Program-made: the position numbers and the translations under genes
Notes under the pieces: model-generated
What the model saw: only the letters and a program-made list of their open reading frames with translations
What the model was told of the DNA's origin: nothing
The model's database searches: none
From: Arthrobacter sp. Soil736
GTDB taxonomy: Bacteria; Actinomycetota; Actinomycetes; Actinomycetales; Micrococcaceae
Assembly (NCBI RefSeq): GCF_001428005.1
Contig: NZ_LMSB01000007.1
Span: forward strand, 49,244-113,243
Reading direction: 5' to 3'
Length of the DNA stretch: 64,000 bases
In this document: one piece after another, positions 25,309-34,239 of the stretch
Numbering within the stretch: the stretch's first letter is position 1
Layout: every line of letters starts with the position of its first letter

Positions 25309-26481
25309 TCAGGGTCCGGCCATCACAGGTCCGTCAGCCGATGTAGCCGGCCCTTCCACTCCTGCATACGCCGCCGGCTGGCTGACCCGCGGGTCTGCAT
25401 CAGCGGCAGCGATCTTCCCTCCAAATCCAGGTGGATGGGTGATTTCGAGGATGCCTTTGGAAGCTGCGGTGACGCGACCTAGGACCGACTTGGCAATGTC
25501 CACGCGCGACGCTGGAAGTTTGCTGCCGGCATCTTGGGCCCGGGCATCGGACTCCGCCCCAATGACGGCGTCAGCCCATCCGGCCAAGTACGAGGCAGAC
25601 TGCGGGCCGCGGTCAATTCCGTGGGCCCGAAGCACGGTGTAGGCAACGGACTCGGCCTCAACTTCCGCCAGGCCACGATGGTCGGCGCTGCTACCGTAGA
25701 GCCGGCCCACGTCGTCGTTCGGTCCGTGGAGCAGAACGTGCCCCAGCTCGTGGGCAAGGACTGCGGCGCGCTCCTCGTCGTTCAACCACGCTCCAACTTG
25801 GACACTCCGGCTGGCGAAGTCCGTGAATCCACTGGTCAGCCCGTACTGGGCATTGGTCACGTTAAGATCGAACCCGTGCCTCCTCGCGACTTCCGCGAGG
25901 GAATGCCAGAGCTCCGATGCATCTGGCGCAGACTCGGCCCCGGCCCGTGGCACCAACAGTGGAGTTCCCTCGGTTTGAGACACGTCGAAAACAGCCTGGC
26001 CGCGCCAGCCGGTAATTACAGTCTTCTTGCCGTCTTCGACCGCATTGGCCGGGACTCTCTGGCCAACCGGTATGCGCTGCCGCGTACCGTCGGGCAGAGT
26101 AATCTCATTCATCCGCGCAGTCCGAGGCGCAATCACCCACAGCGCGTGCTCCCCGCGCAGGACGGTACGCCCGTGACGTTCCCACTCCTTGTACCCGGCT
26201 ACTAGCGTGGGCTCTTCCGTGCCGCGTTGGGCCATCTGCATCATCAGCAAGGCGACGTTGCCACCCGAGTACCGCCACAAAGTGGCCGAGGCATCAAGGA
26301 GCACCTGCCAGTGTGCCGGCGACTCAACTGCCTTTGCCAGAATCGTGTGGAGTCCGTCCGTGAGTGCTGTAATCCGTTCCTCGGGCGTCATGCGCGAATT
26401 GCCGGGCGCGTGGAGGTGCGGCGCAGCGTCAGTCGCCGCGGAAAGAGATTTGTCTTCGGTTGCAGGGGCCACGACAGCCAC
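25309..26481 (-). CDS. ArdC-like anti-restriction protein with metallopeptidase motif
   Basis: A 390-residue protein. The N-terminal part (PAHWQVLLDASATLWRYSGG, then ALLMMQMAQRG and the VAGYKEWERHGRTV block) is the ArdC-type single-strand DNA-binding domain. The C-terminal part has the zinc motif LAHELGHVLLHG with a downstream Glu in AEVEAESVAY. Such proteins travel with conjugative elements and protect incoming single-stranded DNA. Direct peptidase activity is inferred only from the HExxH. It lies 61 bases before ssb on the same strand. The GTG start is uncertain; an ATG at 26391 would lose the first 30, probably disordered, residues. Confidence 0.85.
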   Translation of the reverse strand: MAVVAPATEDKSLSAATDAAPHLHAPGNSRMTPEERITALTDGLHTILAKAVESPAHWQVLLDASATLWRYSGGNVALLMMQMAQRGTEEPTLVAGYKEWERHGRTVLRGEHALWVIAPRTARMNEITLPDGTRQRIPVGQRVPANAVEDGKKTVITGWRGQAVFDVSQTEGTPLLVPRAGAESAPDASELWHSLAEVARRHGFDLNVTNAQYGLTSGFTDFASRSVQVGAWLNDEERAAVLAHELGHVLLHGPNDDVGRLYGSSADHRGLAEVEAESVAYTVLRAHGIDRGPQSASYLAGWADAVIGAESDARAQDAGSKLPASRVDIAKSVLGRVTAASKGILEITHPPGFGGKIAAADADPRVSQPAAYAGVEGPATSADGPVMAGP

Positions 26482-26558
26482 CCTTCGTGCTTCTTGGGGT
26501 CCGCCAGATTAGGTTGCAGATGCTTATTCATGTCTTGCGACGGCAGAACAGCATGACT

Positions 26559-27071
26559 TCAGAAATCGGCGACGACTTGGTGGTGTTCCACCTGCCACTC
26601 GAGAAACGCCGGGTCCTCCGACGTCAGGATTCTCAGCGCGGGTTCCTTGTGTGCCTGCAGGCCGACGCAGCCGGCGGTCCGGGTGTGGATCCGGAGACGT
26701 TCGACGGCGTGCGGGAGCCTTTCGTGAAAGGCCAACGGCCCGAAGCCTGGATCGTCAGCGGCATACGACGCCAATTCTGCCCTTTGCAGCGCATAAAGCT
26801 CGGCCACAATCTCGGGATGCCGCCACCAACATTCGGGTACCACCGACGTCGTGAGCTGGTACGTGGCAACGAACCACCTGACCCACGCGCCCAATGCACG
26901 CCAGGCGCTTTCCGCCTGCTGCGGGTCCATGTCCCGCCAGCGATACGTGACACCGGACGCGCCGCCGGGAGGTCTGAATGCAGATCGGAAAAGCTGCGCA
27001 GTCAGCTCGTCGTCGTTCTCTCCAACTGACGGGATTTCAAACTGTTCGCCGTCGTCGTAGCTGTGCATCAT
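26559..27071 (-). CDS. DUF4913-type protein
   Basis: A 170-residue protein of the type found after coupling-protein genes on actinobacterial elements. Seen: RWRDMDPQQAESAWRALGAW, then VRWFVATYQLTTSVVPECWW and the block WWRHPEIVAELYALQ. It is rich in Trp and His, without membrane helices. The start overlaps the coupling-protein stop (ATGA at 27068-27071), so they are translated together. The function is unknown. Confidence 0.75.
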   Translation of the reverse strand: MMHSYDDGEQFEIPSVGENDDELTAQLFRSAFRPPGGASGVTYRWRDMDPQQAESAWRALGAWVRWFVATYQLTTSVVPECWWRHPEIVAELYALQRAELASYAADDPGFGPLAFHERLPHAVERLRIHTRTAGCVGLQAHKEPALRILTSEDPAFLEWQVEHHQVVADF

Positions 27072-28867
27072 TCCAGCTCTTTCGTGATTTCCTGACGCAA
27101 TCTGTGGCCGGCAATTAACGCGCGTTCGAGCTCCGCCTTGGAGCGACCAAGTTCTGCCGCATCTTTGCGCTTGTGCCATTCGCGCAGATCCAAGAGGATC
27201 GGCCTGGTGCGGCGCCCGAGCATGAGCGCTGTGCCTACCGGCAGCCGGCGGATCTCATCCAACCGGATGACAGGACTCTCCCGGATCTGCTCGCCGTCTT
27301 GGCGGCCCTGAGCCGACCAGGACCGGGTATTCAGAGTCAGGCTCCGCTCCCCCAGCAGCCCGGCAAGAGAGCGAAGGTCGCGCTCGTCGGAACCGCCGCC
27401 GAAGATCACCTTGATAATGGCCGAGTCCCAGATCGTGGCTGCCTCATCAATGGACCACCCGCTGCGCGCCTGAGAGAGGGACTGTAAGACAACAAGGGTG
27501 GAGATGCCGATACCGCCACCATCAGAGAGGGCGACAGGCAGGCCTGGCCAAGGAGCCAAGTTGGCAATCTCGTCGAGGATGAGTGACAAGGGCGGATCAA
27601 GCCGTCCCCCCGGCGACACAAAGGCCATTTCACGGGCTGCGTTGTCGATGTCGTCGATCAGAGCGGAAAGATATGGCCCAGCGGCAGCGGCTCCCGCCCG
27701 AGTGCCGATCAGATACAGGGTCCCTCGGTCCCGGATGAATGTCTTGGGGTCAAACTCCTCGGATTCGTCCTGGGGGTTCAAGGCAGCCAGCACTTTGGGT
27801 GAGGAGAGAGGCGCTACCGCGGCCGAGACCCCAATCCAGGAATTGGACGTGTTCCGGGGATCATCCTCCAGGATCCCCATCAAGTCCGCCTGCCACCCCA
27901 GGGCGGCCTGATGACGACCGAGCACGTCCAAAGCTTCCCGCGCCAGTACCGGGCTGGAGGACCAGCGACGAAAGGCGCGGACGCCTTCTCCAGACAACGC
28001 CGCAGCATGAAGCAGGCACTGCAGGACTATCAGCGAGCGCTTTTGCCACGCCGCGTTCTCGCCCTTCATTTCGGTGTCTGCTGTGATGACCAGCGCCCGT
28101 CGGGTCGCGATGTCCGGGTCCTCACAGCCGCGGACGGGAGACCACCGTAGGGTGGAGGGCAATCCGGACATTCCCTGCGGATCGAACACGGTCACCGGTC
28201 TTCCGCCGGTGGCGCGGGCTCCCATGGTGACAACCAGGTTGTCCGCACGCGTCGACGTCGTAACCACAGCCCCGGGCGCGTCGAGGATGGCATTGATGAC
28301 CACGTAGAGGCCTTTACCGGAACGGGGCGCGCCCTGGATGACCATGGACTCCTCGGTGGAGACATGAACTGTGACGCCGCGGGAGCGGCCGAGCGTCCAT
28401 GACACATCCTGGATAGTGGGCTTTGTCAGCCCAGGCCTGGTGAACTTTCCTCGCCGCTTGACTGCCCTGGCACCGAAGTCACGCAGTATCTCCGTGCGTC
28501 GGGCGACGCCGTCCCGGTTCAGGATGTCCAGGCGCAGCCAGGCACCCGATTGCTTCCACGTCCGCCAGAACAAAACGGCGCCCACTGCGAGCGCAACGAG
28601 CAGCAGAAGCACCGGACCAACAACCCACCAGACACTGCCGATCCCAATCGAGCAACCAGGCGGTTCGCGGATGATCCAGTCAGTGCGGCCGGCGAGGAGC
28701 CCGACGGCGGCTGCCGGATTAAACGGCGACGGCGGACTACCTCCGCAGCGCCAGGCCACCAGGGCGTGGGCCGCGCCTTGAATAAGAAAGCAGAGACACA
28801 CGTAACCCGCTGCGGCGATGAGTCCGGCGCTAACCAGCGGATTGTTGCTTGCTGCCCGCGCGCTCAT
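27068..28867 (-). CDS. Type IV coupling protein (VirD4/TraG-like)
   Basis: A 599-residue ATPase that would pull the relaxase-DNA complex to the channel. Seen: N-terminal membrane helices (about 13-35 and 77-100), Walker A GAPRSGKG (179-186), VVTTSTRADNL, Walker B LSLILDEIANLAPWP, and a C-terminal TraM-recognition-type region (SQARSGWSIDEAATIWDSAI). It is overlapped by ATGA at both ends with the VirB4 and DUF4913 genes. It is full length. Confidence 0.92.
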   Translation of the reverse strand: MSARAASNNPLVSAGLIAAAGYVCLCFLIQGAAHALVAWRCGGSPPSPFNPAAAVGLLAGRTDWIIREPPGCSIGIGSVWWVVGPVLLLLVALAVGAVLFWRTWKQSGAWLRLDILNRDGVARRTEILRDFGARAVKRRGKFTRPGLTKPTIQDVSWTLGRSRGVTVHVSTEESMVIQGAPRSGKGLYVVINAILDAPGAVVTTSTRADNLVVTMGARATGGRPVTVFDPQGMSGLPSTLRWSPVRGCEDPDIATRRALVITADTEMKGENAAWQKRSLIVLQCLLHAAALSGEGVRAFRRWSSSPVLAREALDVLGRHQAALGWQADLMGILEDDPRNTSNSWIGVSAAVAPLSSPKVLAALNPQDESEEFDPKTFIRDRGTLYLIGTRAGAAAAGPYLSALIDDIDNAAREMAFVSPGGRLDPPLSLILDEIANLAPWPGLPVALSDGGGIGISTLVVLQSLSQARSGWSIDEAATIWDSAIIKVIFGGGSDERDLRSLAGLLGERSLTLNTRSWSAQGRQDGEQIRESPVIRLDEIRRLPVGTALMLGRRTRPILLDLREWHKRKDAAELGRSKAELERALIAGHRLRQEITKELE

Positions 28868-30324
28868 GGAACCATCCGCGCGTCGGTGCCGAAAACTTCC
28901 AGCTCATCCGTCGTGACCCGATTGGCAACGATGAAGGACCGGTTCCCGACTTTCCAGAGCCCGACTCCTTTGGGGAGGTTCTCCACATGCTCGCACTCGG
29001 CCGCGGTTAGCCCGAGGGCATCTTTGGTAAGGCGCATGGCGTCGTGCTTTTGCCGGTAGATGATCCGGGTGTCTGCCTCGGTAAGCAAACCAAGGGCCTT
29101 TTGGCGATGCCCGCTAGTGCTATCGCCAATCTCGTTGAGGTCCGCCACCTTGTGCATGATGAGCAGATTCGCGATCCCGTAAGTGCGCGCCAACCGCCAT
29201 TGCTCGCTCATTTTGGCCAGCATGTAAGGGTCGGCCAGCATGCGCCAGCCTTCGTCGTAAACCACGAGCCGCTTGCCGCCGTCGGGATTGGTAACCGCCG
29301 CCTCGAGCCAGGTGGCGCCGCACGCCGCGGCGAGGGACAGGGCCTGTTCGGACGCACCGATCAGGGCCGACGTATCCATCACCATCATGGGCGCGTCTGC
29401 ATCGAAGGCTACGGTCGAGGGAGCGTCAAACATGCCCTCCAAGTCGCCGGAGACGGTGCGCCGCAATGAGTGGCCGACGGCCAGACCGCCATCTTTGCCG
29501 ACAAGCCCTATTGTCTCCTTCGACGGGTTCAGTACGTGGTCCAGGACCATGGGCAGCGTTGGGTTCGAATTCTGGGCAACAGTCTCCATTAGCGCCATGT
29601 CCAAGGCGGTGTGCTCGACCGGACGCAGCGGCGTGCCCTGCCGCATGAGGGAGACTAAGGCCACCAGCAAATGACGGCGTCGTTGACGCACCACAGCTTG
29701 CCATTGTGTTTCGGTCAGGGCACTGGGTCTGGGTCCGGCATCCAGAGGGTTGACGCGTGCGGAACGTCCGGGGCCCACCGAGATGACTTTGCCGCCAACT
29801 GCGTTGGCAACGGCGGCCCATTCGCCTTTGGGGTCAGAAGCGACTGCTGCTTTACGCCCCAGCGTGATCGATCGGGCCACCAATGACTTTCCACACATGG
29901 ACTTACCCGTGCCGACCGTCCCGATGACAACGATCGATGGGCCGCTAATAACGCCCTTGTCGTACAAAATCCACGGATCATAGGAGAAGGCTCCAGAGCC
30001 GAAGACGTCGGTCCCGATATACGTGCCTTCGTGCCCCAGACCTGATTCGGTGATGAACGGATACGCTGCTGCAAACGTCATCGTCGAAGCACGGTGTGGC
30101 GCCGGCCGCAGACGGTGTGGGCCGCGCAACGTATTCGGCGCCCGACTCCCCCAGTCACCGCTAAGCCGCGGCCTATCCAGCCGTTCTTTGACTAGTTCTG
30201 CGAGCCGATACCCGGCTGACACCCACCGTTGACGGTCGGTGGTGACGTCTTGCCGACGTCCCTCCTTCCGCTGCTGGCGGTTACCTGACGGCATGTATCG
30301 AATTGAGTGGCTAGTTCGCGTCAT
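28864..30324 (-). CDS. VirB4/TraC-like ATPase domain protein
   Basis: A 486-residue protein with Walker A IGTVGTGKSMCGK (135-142), ASDPKGEWAAVANAVGG, Walker B KRLVVYDEGWRML and SEQWRLARTYGIANLLIMHK, typical for the motor half of VirB4. Full VirB4 proteins are about 800 residues. The N-terminal half is lacking here and seems to be supplied by the upstream gene, whose C terminus looks like that half. The start at 30324 (GGAAGGGGAT upstream) overlaps the previous stop. Confidence 0.88.
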   Translation of the reverse strand: MTRTSHSIRYMPSGNRQQRKEGRRQDVTTDRQRWVSAGYRLAELVKERLDRPRLSGDWGSRAPNTLRGPHRLRPAPHRASTMTFAAAYPFITESGLGHEGTYIGTDVFGSGAFSYDPWILYDKGVISGPSIVVIGTVGTGKSMCGKSLVARSITLGRKAAVASDPKGEWAAVANAVGGKVISVGPGRSARVNPLDAGPRPSALTETQWQAVVRQRRRHLLVALVSLMRQGTPLRPVEHTALDMALMETVAQNSNPTLPMVLDHVLNPSKETIGLVGKDGGLAVGHSLRRTVSGDLEGMFDAPSTVAFDADAPMMVMDTSALIGASEQALSLAAACGATWLEAAVTNPDGGKRLVVYDEGWRMLADPYMLAKMSEQWRLARTYGIANLLIMHKVADLNEIGDSTSGHRQKALGLLTEADTRIIYRQKHDAMRLTKDALGLTAAECEHVENLPKGVGLWKVGNRSFIVANRVTTDELEVFGTDARMVP

Positions 30325-31832
30325 CGCAATCCCCTTCCGAATGGAAGTCCCCCGGCGACGAAAGCCGCCCATTGCTGCCCGGCCAGCAGACGCAGTTCAA
30401 CGAAGGCTCCTGCGGCGGCTGATTCCAGTTCCTGCCGGTGCCGCGCCAGGTCGTCGAGTGTGGCAGCCGATATGGTCACGTAGGCAGCCGGGCGCACATC
30501 GCCGTGTCCGGCCACGATCTCTTCCTCTCTTTGAGCCACTTCCTCTTCCTCGGCTCTTTGCTCGCGCGTGAGTGGCCTGTCGAAGCGCGTGTTGATCCGG
30601 CGTCTAGTTTCATGAGCCTCCTGGGCGGAGCGGATGTCCCTCAGAGCCTCCACTGTGGGCACGCTTCGGATCACTTGGGTCACGGTATGGCGGAAGTCGC
30701 CCACATAGATCAGCGGATGGAGGAATCCGGGGAACACTTTTTGCCGCGGCCACTCTGCAATCCAGAAAGTTTGATGAAAGCCCGAGTCGGTCTGTAAATA
30801 CGTCCAGCGTTCCTCGATCGCCATTGGCCCCGCGGCCAGGCCGGGCGGTTCGGGATCGGAATCCGGTGGGCGTGCTGACACGGCTGTTGGGAAGACTGTC
30901 CTCGCTTCCCTGCCCAGCCCTGCAACCGCGGCCGGATCAAAAGCACCGCGAACGACGTCGAGGATGCCGTCCTCAGGGAGCCACTCATCTACCTTCACGC
31001 TGTGCGTTCCCAGAGCAGTGGTCATTGCCTCGACTTCCAGTCGCAGCACTCGCTCGAGACCTGCCATGCCGCCACCTGATTCCCTGATTCGACGCCGGGC
31101 CTTTGCCGTGTCCACGACAACTGCGACCAGCAGCTCGTGGCTCATGGCGGAACCGGCGGCGGCTATCAAGTCCTGATACGCCCGTTCACCCCACGTCAGC
31201 CCGCTAACGGCATCGGCCCTCCGTGGGACGTTGCGGTCGTAGAAGTCACGCAGGGCCGTCGAAGGGTAGGGAACCGTGTAGTCCTGGACGGCGATTCTCG
31301 CAATGCTTGATCTCTGTGCCATACCCGCCTGCACGCGCGACCATGCTTGTACAGCCCAGGCCTTGTCATCGGCGTCGAGGAGCGCAAAGGACCTTGTGCT
31401 GCACCGCAGCACCGCTATCGCTTCCCTGCCATGGGGATCCACGAGGAAGCACTCGCCTTTAGCTGTACGCCGAAGCTCCAGATTTCCCAGCCCGCCCGGC
31501 AGCACGAGCCGCCCGGCAAGAAGTGCGCTTTCGGGGCGTGCCAGGAACCGAGTCTGTCTGACTGCCGACCGGTAGAGAAACAGGATGATCTGGCTCGCCC
31601 AGACCGGGTAAGGGATCCGCGAATACTGCAGGAGACCGAGGAGTATCAGCGACAGCCATGTGGGTCCGGACGTGAACAGGCCCCCTGGCCCACCGGTGGC
31701 AGACGCCACACTGGCGGTAATAACGCCGGCTGCGAGCAGCAGCAACTGGTACCACTTCTGCCCCATGAACAAACCGCGACGTTCGTACCGGGGAAACTTG
31801 ACTGCTTCGAGCGTCCGTGAACTTTCAGACAT
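30321..31832 (-). CDS. SCO6880/PrgI-type conjugation protein (VirB3 plus VirB4 N-domain-like)
   Basis: A 503-residue protein. The first 110 residues carry two or three membrane helices (WYQLLLLAAGVITASVASAT, WLSLILLGLLQ) as in the PrgI/VirB3 type, after a short motif VKFPRYERRGLFMGQKW. The C-terminal 150 residues (REEEIVAGHGDVRPAAYVTI and AGAFVELRLLAGQQWAAFVA, ending LPFGRGL) look like the N-terminal domain of VirB4. Start at the ATG 31832, which overlaps the upstream gene by eight bases. Confidence 0.8.
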   Translation of the reverse strand: MSESSRTLEAVKFPRYERRGLFMGQKWYQLLLLAAGVITASVASATGGPGGLFTSGPTWLSLILLGLLQYSRIPYPVWASQIILFLYRSAVRQTRFLARPESALLAGRLVLPGGLGNLELRRTAKGECFLVDPHGREAIAVLRCSTRSFALLDADDKAWAVQAWSRVQAGMAQRSSIARIAVQDYTVPYPSTALRDFYDRNVPRRADAVSGLTWGERAYQDLIAAAGSAMSHELLVAVVVDTAKARRRIRESGGGMAGLERVLRLEVEAMTTALGTHSVKVDEWLPEDGILDVVRGAFDPAAVAGLGREARTVFPTAVSARPPDSDPEPPGLAAGPMAIEERWTYLQTDSGFHQTFWIAEWPRQKVFPGFLHPLIYVGDFRHTVTQVIRSVPTVEALRDIRSAQEAHETRRRINTRFDRPLTREQRAEEEEVAQREEEIVAGHGDVRPAAYVTISAATLDDLARHRQELESAAAGAFVELRLLAGQQWAAFVAGGLPFGRGLR

Positions 31833-33243
31833 GGGGCTTACCACCTGATGGGGGTTCAACACTTGGTTGCGTGTGGACCGGAGGCCCTGGCGTCGCGGGG
31901 ATGGTCAACTCAGAATTCCTTTGATCCGGCACGTGTGTCGGCTTCGGCCGTCCGGTATCTAGAGCCGGGTTCGTTGGACTCGCCGCCGCGGCCACTTTTG
32001 TTGCTGGCCGTGAGTGGCCATCTGCAGATCCGTTGCCGTAACGAGGAGTCTGCCGCGGCTGAGGAGAGGGCATACCGGAAGTTGAACCGCCGCCGTCGAA
32101 GGCAGGATCAGCTCCACTGGACTGCAGCGACGGCGTCGTAGCCTTCGTGGACCCTGGCAGTGGCATACCAGGTGGCAGCGTTCGCGTTGGAAACTGTGCA
32201 CGGCTCGATGGAATCGGCTGAGCCATAGAGGAACGCCCCATCAACGAGGCCAGCGTAAGCCGACCGCCCGTCTGGCGACTTATCTGCCGGGCAGCAATAC
32301 TGCTGCTTCGCGACAGGACGTGCCCGCCGCCGGCAGTTTGTGCGGCGGCCGCCAGCTCACCGCCGGCGAAGCTCACGAGCCTCAGGGCCATCAGGGGCGC
32401 ACCACAAGCTAGCACCATCCCAACAGTGCCGGCAGCCAGTCCTGCGAACGACGTCGAATCTGCAAAGAGCTTGATTGCCACTGCCAGCACGGTCGCAGCG
32501 AGCGGTTTCGCGAGCAGCAGCGCAACGACAATCTCGCACCACCGCCTTGCCCATGCCTTCGTTTTCTCCCATGGCATGAGCATTAGGGCTACGGGGGCGA
32601 CGGCGGCAAGAACGACCAGTGCGAACGATCGGAAGATCATCGAGCACATGAGAATGAATGCCAGGATCCACACAACGGTGACGGCCATCGCGGTGACGAC
32701 CACCGCACCTGCGGCTCCGCCTTGGGTACCGGGCGCCAACGAGATGACGTTCCACTCCCTGTCAGAGCCAGCAGGTGCACGCTCAAATCCAAAGAGCCGC
32801 ATGAACACGACATAGGGATCCTTCCCCATGGAATTGAGAAGTGCCGTCGACGCGGAGTCGCTGACGCTGGTGAGCTGACGAACCAGGTATATGGCAACGG
32901 CCACCATCGGGATCGCAGCGGCACCGCCCACCAGCGCCCTCACCAGGCGACGGGGCTGCTGGCTGATCAGGCCAGAGAGCAGTTGGAGGATCATCACAAC
33001 TACCAGTGGAGTCATCATCACAATTACCCACCAGTTCGTCAGGCCACGAATCGATGTCCACTGCGAATCGTCAACGTTCGACGCGCTGAAAGCGCCGGTA
33101 ATGAACGCCCACATCCAAGAGGCAATGTTCTGAAGGACATTCGCGAAGATGGATGTGATGGCGCCCTCGACCCCGTCGTTGGCTTGCGAGACGAGCCCGC
33201 ATCCGGGCGGCCACCAGCCATTGAGGTCGCACTGAACTGGCAT
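31825..33243 (-). CDS. VirB6/TrbL-like polytopic membrane protein
   Basis: A 472-residue inner-membrane channel protein. At least six hydrophobic spans are seen (VIVMMTPLVVVMILQLLSGL, LVGGAAAIPMVAVAIYLVRQ, AVVVTAMAVTVVWILAFILM, FALVVLAAVAPVALMLMPW, ALLLAKPLAATVLAVAIKLF, GLAAGTVGMVLACGAPLMAL). They are followed by a 150-residue disordered Ser/Pro/Gly tail. Membrane block plus disordered tail is the family pattern. It lies between the pilin-like gene and the VirB3/VirB4-N gene. Confidence 0.85.
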   Translation of the reverse strand: MPVQCDLNGWWPPGCGLVSQANDGVEGAITSIFANVLQNIASWMWAFITGAFSASNVDDSQWTSIRGLTNWWVIVMMTPLVVVMILQLLSGLISQQPRRLVRALVGGAAAIPMVAVAIYLVRQLTSVSDSASTALLNSMGKDPYVVFMRLFGFERAPAGSDREWNVISLAPGTQGGAAGAVVVTAMAVTVVWILAFILMCSMIFRSFALVVLAAVAPVALMLMPWEKTKAWARRWCEIVVALLLAKPLAATVLAVAIKLFADSTSFAGLAAGTVGMVLACGAPLMALRLVSFAGGELAAAAQTAGGGHVLSRSSSIAARQISRQTGGRLTLASLMGRSSMAQPIPSSRAQFPTRTLPPGMPLPGSTKATTPSLQSSGADPAFDGGGSTSGMPSPQPRQTPRYGNGSADGHSRPATKVAAAASPTNPALDTGRPKPTHVPDQRNSELTIPATPGPPVHTQPSVEPPSGGKPHV

Positions 33244-33255
33244 GACCCTTGAAAC

Positions 33256-33555
33256 CTAGAATCCGAGCGGAAACGCAGTCTGGGACCAAAGGATGTAGCC
33301 GTTGATGCCGCCCAGGATCGCGGCCACCGGGCCGGTCCAAAGCAAGATCACGCCGCCGCCAGAGGCGAGGCGTGACGATTGGCTCAGCTTGCCGGCCAAG
33401 AGCATCGCCGCGCCAATGATCGCCACTATTGCGATCACAATGAATGCGCCGACTAGGATCCCTCCTCCGATCTGCTTTAGGGATTCAAGGAAAGGAAAGT
33501 TCGCGTTGGGTGTGATCCCAGGATCTACCGCTGCCAGAAACATCTGGTGCTCCAT
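33256..33555 (-). CDS. Small two-span membrane protein, VirB2/pilin-like (DUF6112-type)
   Basis: A 99-residue protein with two hydrophobic helices (ILVGAFIVIAIVAIIGAAML and GGVILLWTGPVAAILGGING). Small size, two spans and the place just before VirB6 match the pilin-like TrbC/VirB2 role, as in the DUF6112 proteins of actinobacterial elements. It is 12 bases upstream of the VirB6-like gene. Confidence 0.7.
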   Translation of the reverse strand: MEHQMFLAAVDPGITPNANFPFLESLKQIGGGILVGAFIVIAIVAIIGAAMLLAGKLSQSSRLASGGGVILLWTGPVAAILGGINGYILWSQTAFPLGF

Positions 33556-33819
33556 CCGTCGTGTTCCAGTGGAATGAGCAGTTTGAGCTCACGACTTCAT
33601 GGTGCCCGGTGGAGCTGGGCGACATGACCGACTCGGAAATTGGTACTGAGCCACATACGCCGAGGCGGTAGGCGACGCGGAATCGGATCATGCCAGAGGA
33701 TCGGCGCAACCCGCGTGGCAAACGAATCCGTACAGCGGGCACCGGCGCTGGGCACTACGTCCTCCTTGCTGAGCAAGTTGTTCTAGGCTCAGTGGCCGGT
33801 AACGAGCGTGCAAGCGATC

Positions 33820-33839
33820 ATTCGAACACATATTCGAAT
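33820..33839 (+). promoter_or_regulatory. Candidate LexA (SOS) box
   Basis: A perfect palindrome, ATTCGAA-CACATA-TTCGAAT. The core TCGAACACATATTCGA (33822-33837) matches the actinobacterial SOS box TCGAAC-n4-GTTCGA at 11 of 12 fixed positions. It lies 31 bases upstream of the GTG start of the 92-residue gene. Confidence 0.65.
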
Positions 33840-33869
33840 TTTGTCTCCTCTGGGTGCATCATTGGAAGT

Positions 33870-34148
33870 GTGAACAAGTTCGATCCCAGCGGTTTCATGA
33901 GAATGATGGCCCGCACCGAGGCTGAATCCAGAACTCCAGCCGACGACGATACACCGGTTGTTTTCTTCCCCATAGGGCAGCAGCCGCTAGTCCAGATCGA
34001 CATCATCTACGGCCGCGCCCTGGCCTACACGCGCTACTACGGCCTCGTGGAGTGGATAGAAGGCAACGAATACAAGTGCGAATGGATTGAAGCCCCGCAC
34101 ATCAAGAGGGTGGCGGCGGAAGCCTGGGAGGGTAGCCGCTGGCTCTAG
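33870..34148 (+). CDS. SOS-box-preceded small protein, 92 aa
   Basis: A 92-residue acidic protein with conserved-looking core VVFFPIGQQPLVQIDIIYGR and EWIEGNEYKCEWIEAPHIKR. It stands alone on the plus strand inside the minus-strand transfer operon. The GTG at 33870 is only one base from GGAAG, so a start at ATG 33897 is possible. A LexA-type box sits just upstream, so damage would induce it. I do not know the family. Its independent promoter in the operon suggests a damage-responsive switch or passenger. Confidence 0.6.
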   Translation: MNKFDPSGFMRMMARTEAESRTPADDDTPVVFFPIGQQPLVQIDIIYGRALAYTRYYGLVEWIEGNEYKCEWIEAPHIKRVAAEAWEGSRWL

Positions 34149-34239
34149 GGATAACATTTCATCCGGTCGGTAACCGTCTCGCAAGACGGCGACTCGCGTA
34201 CTCATGTCGCTGACCAGCTTGGGAATCGTCCTAGTCAGC

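Noticed and set aside
34168..34187. Small hairpin CCGTCT-CGCA-AGACGG after the SOS-box gene
   Set aside because: Only six base pairs and no T-tract; too weak to call a terminator.
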